Assembly: GCA_027064785.1 (NCBI GenBank) | Contig: JAMOPE010000186.1 | Coordinates: 1 to 14,036, forward strand | From: Geobacteraceae bacterium | GTDB lineage: Bacteria > Desulfobacterota > Desulfuromonadia > Desulfuromonadales > Geopsychrobacteraceae | Length of the DNA stretch: 14,036 nucleotides | Direction of reading: 5' to 3' | Shown here: positions 7,956-14,036 of the stretch, piece by piece | Numbering within the stretch: the stretch's first letter is position 1 | How the letters are laid out: each line of letters opens with the position of its first letter | Notes under the pieces: model-generated | Database searches by the model: none | Seen by the model: only the letters and a program-made list of their open reading frames with translations | Told to the model about the DNA's origin: nothing | Translations under genes and position numbers: made by a program

Positions 7956-9374
7956 TTAGATAAATGCTTCCGCAGCATTCCAGCCGGCAGCAACCGCTTT
8001 CAGGTTGATCTCCTGTAATGCCGGTTTCTTGAATGTTTCGCACAGGAATTCTTCCAATTCAGCTAACGTAAAGATCCCCGTCATTCGGGCAACAAAACCC
8101 AGCACAACAACGTTAGCGGCCTTGACGGTCCCCGCTTCAGCAGCCAGAGTCGTCGCTGGCAGAGGACAGACCTTCCCTTTGAGATCAGCAGGAATTTGAT
8201 CAATCAACGAACTATTGTAAACAATCAGCCCGTCTTCTTTGACCAGCGGGCTCAGCTTATCCATCGACGGACGGTTCAATGCGACCAGCACATCAGGAAC
8301 ATCAACAACCGGAGTTCCGATAGGATTTTCACCAATCACCACAGAACTGTTGGCAACCCCGCCACGCATCTCCGGGCCATAGGACGGCAGCCAGGTCACT
8401 TCCATATTCCGCTCGGTCGCCATCTGCGCCACCATTAGCCCCAAAGACAACACCCCCTGCCCGCCAAATCCGGCAAATTTGAAGCGCATTTCCGGCTGCG
8501 GCAATGTCATCTTGTCGAGCCCGGTGTCGTCATCGCCTCTCAAACCAAGCTGTTTAGCAACCGCTGCAAACTCAACCTCGCGGCGGGGGCGTCTCTGCGC
8601 CTGACGCTCATCGGTCAGATCCTTGAACACACCCAGTGGATACTGCTTGCAGACAACATCATCGATCCACTCACACGCTTCAACCGGATCTTTTTTCCAG
8701 TTGGTCGGGCACTGTGACATCACTTCAATGAAGACGTAGCCTTTTTTATCACGCTGGATTTCAAGGCCCTTACGAATCACCTTGACCGCCTGACGGATAT
8801 TCTTCGGGTTATTAACGCCAACCCGTGCCACCAGTGTCGGTGCTTCAAGCCCGGCCATCATCTCCGACATCCGCAACGGATAACCATCGTTGATTTCACT
8901 GCGACCATACGGTGACGTTGAGGTTTTCTGCTCCAGCAGCGTCGTCGGTGCCATCTGGCCACCGGTCATCCCGTAAAGGTTGTTGTTGACGAAGAATACG
9001 ATCATATTCTCGCCCCGGTTGGCGGCATGAATCGCATTACCGGTTCCGATTGCAGCAAGATCACCATCACCCTGATAAGACACCACGATGCCATCAGGAT
9101 TTGAACGACTGATTCCCGTTGCAACAGCCGATGCCCGGCCGTGAGCAGCCGAGGCGCAGGCACCTTCAAAATAATAATAGATGAACACGCCGCAGCCAAC
9201 CGGACCGACATAGATGGTCTGATCCTGAATCCCCAGCTCAGCAACAAGGTCAGCCATAATCTTGTTCAATGTGCCGTGCCCGCAACCGGGGCAGTAATGG
9301 GTTGTGTGCTGCTGACCCGGCTTGCGATCAAACGTTTCAAAAAAGGCCGGTGATTTTTCGTAAACTTTAGTCAT
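7956..9374 (-). CDS. 2-oxoacid:ferredoxin oxidoreductase, fused beta (TPP-binding) and gamma subunits
   Basis: This 472-residue protein joins two subunits that are often separate. Residues about 1-285 are the beta subunit, with HYCPGCGHG (Cys28, Cys31) and a thiamine diphosphate motif running from GDGD (102-105) to NNN (130-132). Residues about 296-472 are the gamma subunit, with FAGFGGQGVLSLG and LPSYGPEMRGG. Together with the alpha subunit and ferredoxin encoded just upstream, it would decarboxylate a 2-oxoacid to an acyl-CoA and reduce ferredoxin. The substrate cannot be read from sequence. Branched-chain 2-oxoacids (VOR type) are most likely from the alpha-subunit family; 2-oxoglutarate or aromatic 2-oxoacids are possible. 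I start it at ATG 9374: AAGGAGG (9381-9387) lies 6 bases upstream, and the start overlaps the alpha-subunit stop by 8 bases. The frame stays open upstream, but that stretch lies inside the alpha gene. Confidence 0.92.
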   Translation of the reverse strand: MTKVYEKSPAFFETFDRKPGQQHTTHYCPGCGHGTLNKIMADLVAELGIQDQTIYVGPVGCGVFIYYYFEGACASAAHGRASAVATGISRSNPDGIVVSYQGDGDLAAIGTGNAIHAANRGENMIVFFVNNNLYGMTGGQMAPTTLLEQKTSTSPYGRSEINDGYPLRMSEMMAGLEAPTLVARVGVNNPKNIRQAVKVIRKGLEIQRDKKGYVFIEVMSQCPTNWKKDPVEACEWIDDVVCKQYPLGVFKDLTDERQAQRRPRREVEFAAVAKQLGLRGDDDTGLDKMTLPQPEMRFKFAGFGGQGVLSLGLMVAQMATERNMEVTWLPSYGPEMRGGVANSSVVIGENPIGTPVVDVPDVLVALNRPSMDKLSPLVKEDGLIVYNSSLIDQIPADLKGKVCPLPATTLAAEAGTVKAANVVVLGFVARMTGIFTLAELEEFLCETFKKPALQEINLKAVAAGWNAAEAFI

Positions 9375-10422
9375 TGGTGGCCTCCTTGAGACATTGTTCA
9401 GCACGGGCAACCAGAGTTTCAATCTCGGGGAGATTTCCTCCGACCCGGCCATACCAGCTAACCTTATGACGCGGCAATGCCAGCCGAACATCTTCAATAA
9501 ACTGACCACGACTCATCTCAACAGACAAGACAGGAACGCTCTCTTTGACTGTTTCCTGATAGATCTTTTCAGGGAACGGCCAAAGGGTCTTGGGACGAAT
9601 CAACGCCGCACGAATACCGCGAGCATTGAGTTCATCGACAGTACTGCGCAATAACCGGCTGGTAATACCGTAACCGGTCAAAACAATCTGTGGGTCAGGA
9701 TCACCAAAAACTTCAGCACTCGCTTCGGTTTCAGTTATCTTGCGATACTTTTTGTGGAGTTTTTCAATGTGAGCTTCCATATCGTCAAAATCGAGGTAGA
9801 TCGAGGTGATCAAATTCTGATTACTCGCCTCCTCGGCAGTCAATGCCCATGGCTTGTCAATTTTCTCGATTTTCTCCTGACGAATATCGATCGGTTCCAT
9901 CATCTGCCCCAAAGTAGCGTCGGTCAGGATAAAAACCGGCGTCCGCCAGCGATCAGCCAGATCAAAAGCCTGAATCGTCATCCGATAAGTCTCTTCAACC
10001 GATGCAGGTGCCAGCACGATATTGCGGTAATCGCCGTGTCCCCCCCCTTTGACAACCTGAAAATAGTCACCCTGTTCCGGACCAATATTCCCCAGCCCGG
10101 GACCAACCCGCTGAACATTGACAATAACGCAGGGGAGTTCCGCTCCAGCCAGATACGAAATACCTTCCATTTTCAGGCTGATACCGGGGCCGGAGCTCGC
10201 AGTCAGCGTTCTCAACCCGGAAGATGCTGAACCGAACACCATATTAATGGCACCAACTTCGCATTCTGCCTGAACAAAAACTTTCCCCAAAGGTAAAAAA
10301 TGCTCACTGGCAGCGTGGGCAATCTCACTCGCCGGAGTAATCGGGTAGCCATAATAGGCATCACAACCGGCAACGAGAGCGCCGATCACGACCGCCTCGT
10401 TCCCTTTCACCAGTTTCTTCAA
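9367..10422 (-). CDS. vorB: 2-oxoacid:ferredoxin oxidoreductase alpha subunit (VorB type)
   Basis: The 351-residue product matches the alpha subunit of the four-part 2-oxoacid:ferredoxin oxidoreductases. The N-terminal half has GNEAVVIGALVAGCDAYYGYPITPASE, cut here as GNEAVVIGALVAG and YGYPITPASE, plus the SSGPGISLKMEG stretch. The C-terminal transketolase-like domain includes DPQIVLTGYG. It pairs with the beta-gamma protein to form the thiamine diphosphate active site. VorB and KorA are close relatives; the length and overall look fit the protein usually named VorB (3-methyl-2-oxobutanoate:ferredoxin oxidoreductase), but substrate is inferred. The start is TTG at 10422, supported by CAGGAG (10431-10436) 8 bases upstream and by the lack of an ATG or GTG nearby. 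It lies 70 bases after the ferredoxin gene. Confidence 0.9.
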   Translation of the reverse strand: MKKLVKGNEAVVIGALVAGCDAYYGYPITPASEIAHAASEHFLPLGKVFVQAECEVGAINMVFGSASSGLRTLTASSGPGISLKMEGISYLAGAELPCVIVNVQRVGPGLGNIGPEQGDYFQVVKGGGHGDYRNIVLAPASVEETYRMTIQAFDLADRWRTPVFILTDATLGQMMEPIDIRQEKIEKIDKPWALTAEEASNQNLITSIYLDFDDMEAHIEKLHKKYRKITETEASAEVFGDPDPQIVLTGYGITSRLLRSTVDELNARGIRAALIRPKTLWPFPEKIYQETVKESVPVLSVEMSRGQFIEDVRLALPRHKVSWYGRVGGNLPEIETLVARAEQCLKEATND

Positions 10423-10430
10423 ATCTGAAA

Positions 10431-10436
10431 CTCCTG
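10431..10436 (-). promoter_or_regulatory. Ribosome binding site deciding the TTG start of vorB
   Basis: CAGGAG on the minus strand sits 8 bases before TTG at 10422. No ATG or GTG in frame is near it, so the strong site fixes this unusual start. Confidence 0.75.
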
Positions 10437-10492
10437 TTTTCTAAATTGTTAACCTGCTCACAATCAATCGAGCAAAGGTGGTTGTTGAATAA

Positions 10493-10732
10493 CTATGGCC
10501 GCACCACAGTAATAGCACCCGGCTCGGGACAGACCAGATAACAGTTGCCGCAACCGATACAATCATCTGTCGAGACAATTGTGGTGGGATATCCGAGGGC
10601 ATTAATCTGATCAGACGCTTCCAGAACATTCTTGGGACAATGAACAATACACAGTCCACATCCTTTGCACAGATCGATGTGGACTGTCACCGAAGGCTTT
10701 TCGCCATCACCTTTATTATCTTTATTTTTCAT
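10493..10732 (-). CDS. 2x[4Fe-4S] ferredoxin, delta-type subunit of the 2-oxoacid oxidoreductase
   Basis: This 79-residue protein has two classic cluster motifs, [12 protein letters not shown] and [12 protein letters not shown], each CxxCxxCxxxCP, so it should hold two [4Fe-4S] clusters. Proteins of this type form the electron-carrying subunit (VorD/KorD/PorD) that takes electrons from the thiamine site to soluble ferredoxin. I place the start at ATG 10732. It overlaps the acyl-CoA ligase stop by 11 bases (ATGAAAAATAA), and an AAGGA lies about 12 bases upstream. Longer in-frame starts (10744, 10777) sit inside the ligase gene and add hydrophobic residues not typical of the family. The order ferredoxin, alpha, beta-gamma is normal for these operons. 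Confidence 0.92.
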   Translation of the reverse strand: MKNKDNKGDGEKPSVTVHIDLCKGCGLCIVHCPKNVLEASDQINALGYPTTIVSTDDCIGCGNCYLVCPEPGAITVVRP

Positions 10733-12380
10733 CAAAAAGAGCATCCTTAATGCCAAGCTTTTCGCAGGCAATTTCACGTAGTTTATATTTTTGAATTTTA
10801 CCGCTGGCGGTCATAGGGTAACTGTCAAGGAAGAAAACATGCTTCGGTTTTTTAAACGGAGCAATCCGGTTGCGGGTGAAATCGACAACATCGGCTTCAG
10901 TAATATCGGCACCTTCTTTACGAATAATAAAGGCGCCGACAACCTCACCATATTTTTCATCAGGAATTCCGGCAATCTGAACATCAAGCACACCGTCCAT
11001 GGTATAGAGAAATTCCTCAATTTCACGAGGATAAATATTTTCTCCGCCACGGATGATCATATCCTTGATCCGCCCGGTAATCCGATAATAGCCATCCTCA
11101 TCAACCACAGCCTGATCACCCGAATGAAGCCATCCATCAGCATCGATCGCTTCGGCAGTACGATCGGGCATGTTGTAGTAGCCCTTCATAATGTTGTAAC
11201 CGCGGCAGCACAATTCACCCGATTCGCCAACGCCAAGCGTCTCACCTGTTTCAGGGTTGATAATTTTTACTTCGATTTCAGGCAATGCCGCCCCGACAGT
11301 CCCGGTTCGCTGAGCGATGGAATCATCGGTACGGGTCTGAGTAATCACCGGTGATGCCTCGGTCAGACCGTAGGCGATAGTGATATCGGTGCAGTGCATT
11401 TTCCCCATCACCTGCTTCATCGTCTCTTCGGGACACGGTGAACCGGCCATAATCCCGGTCCGCAAACTGCTGAGATCAAACATATCGAACATCGGGTGGT
11501 CAAGCTCGGCAATGAACATTGTCGGCACACCATACAGGGCGGTACATTTTTCTTTTTGTACTGCGGCTAGGACAAGAAGGGGATCAAACACCTCCAGCAG
11601 CACCAGAGTGGTTCCGTGGGTCAATGCCGCCATCACTCCGAGAACACAACCGAAACAGTGAAATAACGGAACCGGCAGACACATGCGATCGGCTTCGGTG
11701 AATTTCTGACGATCACCGATATAATAACCATTATTGAGGATATTGTAATGGCTGAGCATCACCCCTTTGGGGAACCCGGTTGTCCCGGACGTGTACTGCA
11801 TATTGACGACTTCGTGGGGGTCGAGTGAAGCCTTCACCTTATTGTAGCGTTCATCACCACATTGACTGCCAAGCTGCAACAGCTCGCGTGAACTGTACAT
11901 CCCACGATGCTTCTCCTGCCCCAGATAAATAACCGAACGCAGATTAGGAAACTTCTCGCTGCGCAAATGACCACGCTGACAGGTACGCAGTTCAGGAATC
12001 AGCTCGTAAACCGTATCGAGATAGTTGTGATCGCGAAAACTGTCGATAACAACCAGAGCGGCAAGGTCAGATTGTTTCAGCAGATATTCGAGTTCGAATG
12101 ACCGGTATTGAGTGTTGATTGTCACCAGAACGGCCCCGATCTTGGCCGTGGCAAACATGAAAGTTGTCCAGTCGGGAACATTACTCGCCCAGATACCAAC
12201 GTGGTCACCCTTGCCGATCCCGGTCGCTAAAAGCCCTTTTGCCAGATGGTCAACCCGTTCGTTAAATTCACTGAACGACCAGCGCAGATCACGGTCGGGA
12301 TAGACGATAAAATCGTGATCGGGCAGACGCTTGACCTGTTCCTCAAGATAGGCACCGATTGTTTTCTTTGTGTAGGGCAC
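10722..12380 (-). CDS. AMP-dependent acyl-CoA synthetase (FadD/AcsF-like medium- or branched-chain acid CoA ligase)
   Basis: The 552-residue product activates a carboxylic acid with ATP to an acyl-adenylate and then to an acyl-CoA. All adenylate-forming motifs are intact, in contrast to the ACS-like protein elsewhere in this window: A3 [12 protein letters not shown]5 YGLTEASP, A7 SGD, A8 [21 protein letters not shown] (split here as [11 protein letters not shown] and [10 protein letters not shown]), and A10 [15 protein letters not shown] with the catalytic lysine. The sequence type is that of medium-chain or general acyl-CoA ligases, so substrate is uncertain. Its place with a 2-oxoacid oxidoreductase suggests branched-chain or aryl-acetic acids that derive from amino acids. 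The start is GTG at 12380 with GGGAGG (12386-12391) 5 bases upstream, in the 11-base gap after the regulator gene. The stop overlaps the ferredoxin start. Confidence 0.92.
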   Translation of the reverse strand: MPYTKKTIGAYLEEQVKRLPDHDFIVYPDRDLRWSFSEFNERVDHLAKGLLATGIGKGDHVGIWASNVPDWTTFMFATAKIGAVLVTINTQYRSFELEYLLKQSDLAALVVIDSFRDHNYLDTVYELIPELRTCQRGHLRSEKFPNLRSVIYLGQEKHRGMYSSRELLQLGSQCGDERYNKVKASLDPHEVVNMQYTSGTTGFPKGVMLSHYNILNNGYYIGDRQKFTEADRMCLPVPLFHCFGCVLGVMAALTHGTTLVLLEVFDPLLVLAAVQKEKCTALYGVPTMFIAELDHPMFDMFDLSSLRTGIMAGSPCPEETMKQVMGKMHCTDITIAYGLTEASPVITQTRTDDSIAQRTGTVGAALPEIEVKIINPETGETLGVGESGELCCRGYNIMKGYYNMPDRTAEAIDADGWLHSGDQAVVDEDGYYRITGRIKDMIIRGGENIYPREIEEFLYTMDGVLDVQIAGIPDEKYGEVVGAFIIRKEGADITEADVVDFTRNRIAPFKKPKHVFFLDSYPMTASGKIQKYKLREIACEKLGIKDALFDEK

Positions 12381-12391
12381 TGCGTCCTCCC

Positions 12392-12967
12392 TTAAAGTGG
12401 AGCGTAAACCACCGCGAGAATACGGGCTGAACCGCCGGTGGCATGGACGTTATGAGGAACGATTGAGTCGTAGTAAAGGCTGTCACCTGCTTCAAGCTGG
12501 TAAACATTTTTACCGTAGTTGATTTCGATGTGACCGTCGAGGACATAGATAAACTCTTCCCCTTCGTGAGTCGACAGCGTCGGCTCTTCCGACGTGCTCG
12601 GCTCGACATCGATAACAAACGGTTCCATGTGGCGATCCTGCTTGCCGGCACCAAGAGAGTGAAATGCCAGATGACTCCCCTTTTCCAGTGACGATTGACC
12701 CGAGAAACGGATCACATCCTCTGAATGACCGCCACGGATCAGAAGAGCCCCTTCATGCGGCTCATCATCAAGGAGAGTCCCAAGACGCATACCGAGAGCC
12801 CGGGCAATGCTCATCAACGGAGCCAGAGATGGAATTTGCTCACCCGCTTCAATTTGCTGCAACAGATCAACATGACATTGGCTTTGTTCCGCCAATTGCT
12901 CAATGGACATTTCGCGCATTTCCCGAAGCTGACGAATTTTCAGTCCGAGTTTGTTGGTATCAGGCAT
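12392..12967 (-). CDS. XRE-family HTH / cupin transcriptional regulator
   Basis: The 191-residue protein has an N-terminal helix-turn-helix of the XRE (lambda Cro/C1) type, about residues 8-62, recognised from [19 protein letters not shown] and [22 protein letters not shown]-terminal cupin_2 domain occupies about 115-190 ([22 protein letters not shown], with the HNVHATGG end). Such XRE-cupin proteins are cytoplasmic regulators whose cupin binds a small molecule or metal, and they commonly control the catabolic genes beside them. Here it is the first gene of the acyl-CoA ligase/oxidoreductase operon, so autoregulation and control of the operon by a pathway acid or CoA-related ligand is likely. 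The ATG at 12967 has GAGGAG (12975-12980) 7 bases upstream. The ligand is unknown. Confidence 0.93.
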   Translation of the reverse strand: MPDTNKLGLKIRQLREMREMSIEQLAEQSQCHVDLLQQIEAGEQIPSLAPLMSIARALGMRLGTLLDDEPHEGALLIRGGHSEDVIRFSGQSSLEKGSHLAFHSLGAGKQDRHMEPFVIDVEPSTSEEPTLSTHEGEEFIYVLDGHIEINYGKNVYQLEAGDSLYYDSIVPHNVHATGGSARILAVVYAPL

Positions 12968-13014
12968 GGTTATTCTCCTCAGAAAGAATCGTTATTTCAA
13001 AATTCACCCGCAAG

Positions 13015-13029
13015 ATCGTCTTTCACGAT
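13015..13029. promoter_or_regulatory. Short inverted repeat upstream of the XRE-cupin gene, possible operator
   Basis: A perfect 5-bp inverted repeat (ATCGT, 5-base spacer, ACGAT) lies 48 bases before the regulator's start, in the 112-base spacer after the upstream ligase gene. Its place fits an autoregulatory operator, but arms this short arise often by chance. No convincing -35/-10 pair was found nearby. Confidence 0.2.
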
Positions 13030-13079
13030 GACCCGCAGATTTTCAAGCACAGAACTTTAGCCTTTGTTGGGGGATAAAA

Positions 13080-14036
13080 TCAACTGTCGATCGATCGCTG
13101 GTCGTCGATAACTTGACCATCGTTCGGCAACGAACCCGGTTGACACAATGAAACCTCTGTCCGCAATTTCGTCAGATTCTGAAAATCCGCAGCCAATACC
13201 GATTCAAAACCGGGCTGATCGGTCAGTTCAGTCTCAACCTGCAGACAGATATCATCAAGCTCCTGTGTGTTCCTGGTAACAACCAGCCGCCCTTTAATCG
13301 CAGCACCATGGCGCTTCAACAGTGCGGCAATCTGTCCGGGATGGACAAACAAGCCTCTGACCTTCGCTGACTGATCGGCACGTCCCATCCACCCTTTAAT
13401 CCGTTGGTTGGTTCGACCACATGAGCTTTGCCCCGGCAAAATGGCGGATAAATCTCCGGTGGCAAAACGGATCAACGGGTAGTCGGGGTTGAGACACGTC
13501 ACGACCACCTCGCCGACGTCCCCATCGGCAACCGGATCACCGGTCCCGGGACGGACAATTTCAACAATCACCCCCTCATCGAGGATCATCCCGTCACCAT
13601 CACCCGACTCATAGGCAATCAGCCCAAGATCGGCGGTCGCATAGCATTGCAATGCGACAAGACCCCGGGCTGCAAAATCCTGACGTATTGCGGGAGAAAA
13701 GTATTCCCCTGACACCAATCCCTTGGACAGTGAACTCAGATCAAGTCCAAGCTCCTCCCCTTTGTCGAGGATGATTTTCAGAAATGACGGCGTCCCGACA
13801 TAGGCCTGCGGGCGTAAATCGGCAATCGTCCGGGCCTGTAGTTCTGTCTGCCCCGTACCAGCCGGAAAAACAGCACAGTTCAAAGCAAAGGCTCCACTTT
13901 CGACCATCGCTCCGGCCGGGGTAAAGTGGTAGGAAAAACAGTTATACAGCAGATCGCCGGAACGAACCCCGGCAGCATACAATGCCCGGGCAAACCGCCA
14001 GCTATCAGGTTGCCGGGTTTCAGGTTCATAAATCGG
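13080..14036 (-). CDS. Phenylacetate-CoA ligase family protein (PaaK-like), 5' end cut by the window edge
   Basis: The reading frame is open from the stop at 13080 to the window edge, giving 318 visible residues; the N-terminus lies outside. What remains resembles PaaK-type AMP-forming ligases (about 430 residues): YEPETRQPDSWRFARALYAAG near the edge, a GTPSFLKIIL segment, YATADLGLIAYE, RFATGDLSAILPG (A7), GRADQSAKVRG (A8) and the LTKLRTEVSLCQPGSLPNDG C-terminal domain. The P-loop would lie in the missing part. PaaK enzymes turn arylacetic acids such as phenylacetate or indoleacetate into CoA esters. The C-terminal motif that in relatives ends with Lys reads GQV here, the glutamine codon being 13113-13115. 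It lies 112 bases upstream of the XRE-cupin gene on the same strand and may be part of the same regulon. Substrate is not shown. Confidence 0.85.
   Translation of the reverse strand, partial: PIYEPETRQPDSWRFARALYAAGVRSGDLLYNCFSYHFTPAGAMVESGAFALNCAVFPAGTGQTELQARTIADLRPQAYVGTPSFLKIILDKGEELGLDLSSLSKGLVSGEYFSPAIRQDFAARGLVALQCYATADLGLIAYESGDGDGMILDEGVIVEIVRPGTGDPVADGDVGEVVVTCLNPDYPLIRFATGDLSAILPGQSSCGRTNQRIKGWMGRADQSAKVRGLFVHPGQIAALLKRHGAAIKGRLVVTRNTQELDDICLQVETELTDQPGFESVLAADFQNLTKLRTEVSLCQPGSLPNDGQVIDDQRSIDS

Noticed and set aside
9375..9509. Longer N-terminus for the beta-gamma subunit
   Set aside because: These 45 codons lie wholly inside the alpha-subunit gene and match no family feature, while ATG 9374 has a strong AAGGAGG.
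10733..10777. Longer N-terminus for the ferredoxin
   Set aside because: It would overlap the ligase gene by over 50 bases and add an atypical hydrophobic stretch; ATG 10732 fits the family length.
13980..13982. TTG at 13982 as the start of the PaaK-like protein
   Set aside because: The frame stays open to the window edge, and the upstream residues (YEPETRQPDSWRFARAL) match the family, so the true start is outside.

Overview
The window looks like chromosomal DNA from a Gram-negative anaerobe, most plausibly a deltaproteobacterium of the Desulfuromonadales (Geobacter/Desulfuromonas/Pelobacter type). This is inferred from the gene mix: a ferredoxin-linked 2-oxoacid oxidoreductase of the VorB type with a fused beta-gamma subunit, several AMP-forming acyl-CoA ligases, and a membrane-anchored PpiD-like foldase next to purC. 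No rRNA, tRNA, CRISPR array, insertion sequence or phage gene was seen. Gene density is high and all main frames are intact.

Plus-strand half (24-7890). A periplasmic peptidyl-prolyl isomerase gene overlaps purC by one base, and the pair ends at a strong hairpin terminator (2885-2921). A good sigma70-type promoter candidate (2961-2989) then precedes three genes read as a unit: a membrane protein that joins two transmembrane helices, a PAS domain and a degenerate histidine-kinase-like region to a C-terminal DEDDh exonuclease; a second, stand-alone DEDDh exonuclease; and a full-length acetyl-CoA-synthetase-like protein. The last has lost the P-loop (A3) signature and the C-terminal catalytic lysine (A10), while the ACS scaffold is otherwise well preserved. 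This three-gene unit is the most unusual part of the window. It suggests a sensory or regulatory system in which an ACS-derived pseudoenzyme works with two nucleases.

Minus-strand half (14036-7956). Read right to left: a phenylacetate-CoA-ligase-family gene cut by the window edge, a 112-bp spacer, then a tight operon of XRE-cupin regulator, acyl-CoA ligase, 2x[4Fe-4S] ferredoxin, 2-oxoacid:ferredoxin oxidoreductase alpha subunit (TTG start), and a beta-gamma fusion subunit. Stops and starts overlap or nearly touch, and every gene except the ferredoxin has an evident Shine-Dalgarno. The operon ends at a hairpin (7903-7930) shared with the convergent plus-strand unit; its T-tract favours minus-strand termination. 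The likely job is fermentative or respiratory catabolism of 2-oxoacids from amino acids: oxidative decarboxylation to acyl-CoA with electrons passed to ferredoxin, alongside acyl-CoA ligases that interconvert free acids and CoA esters. Control is probably by the first-gene XRE-cupin protein.
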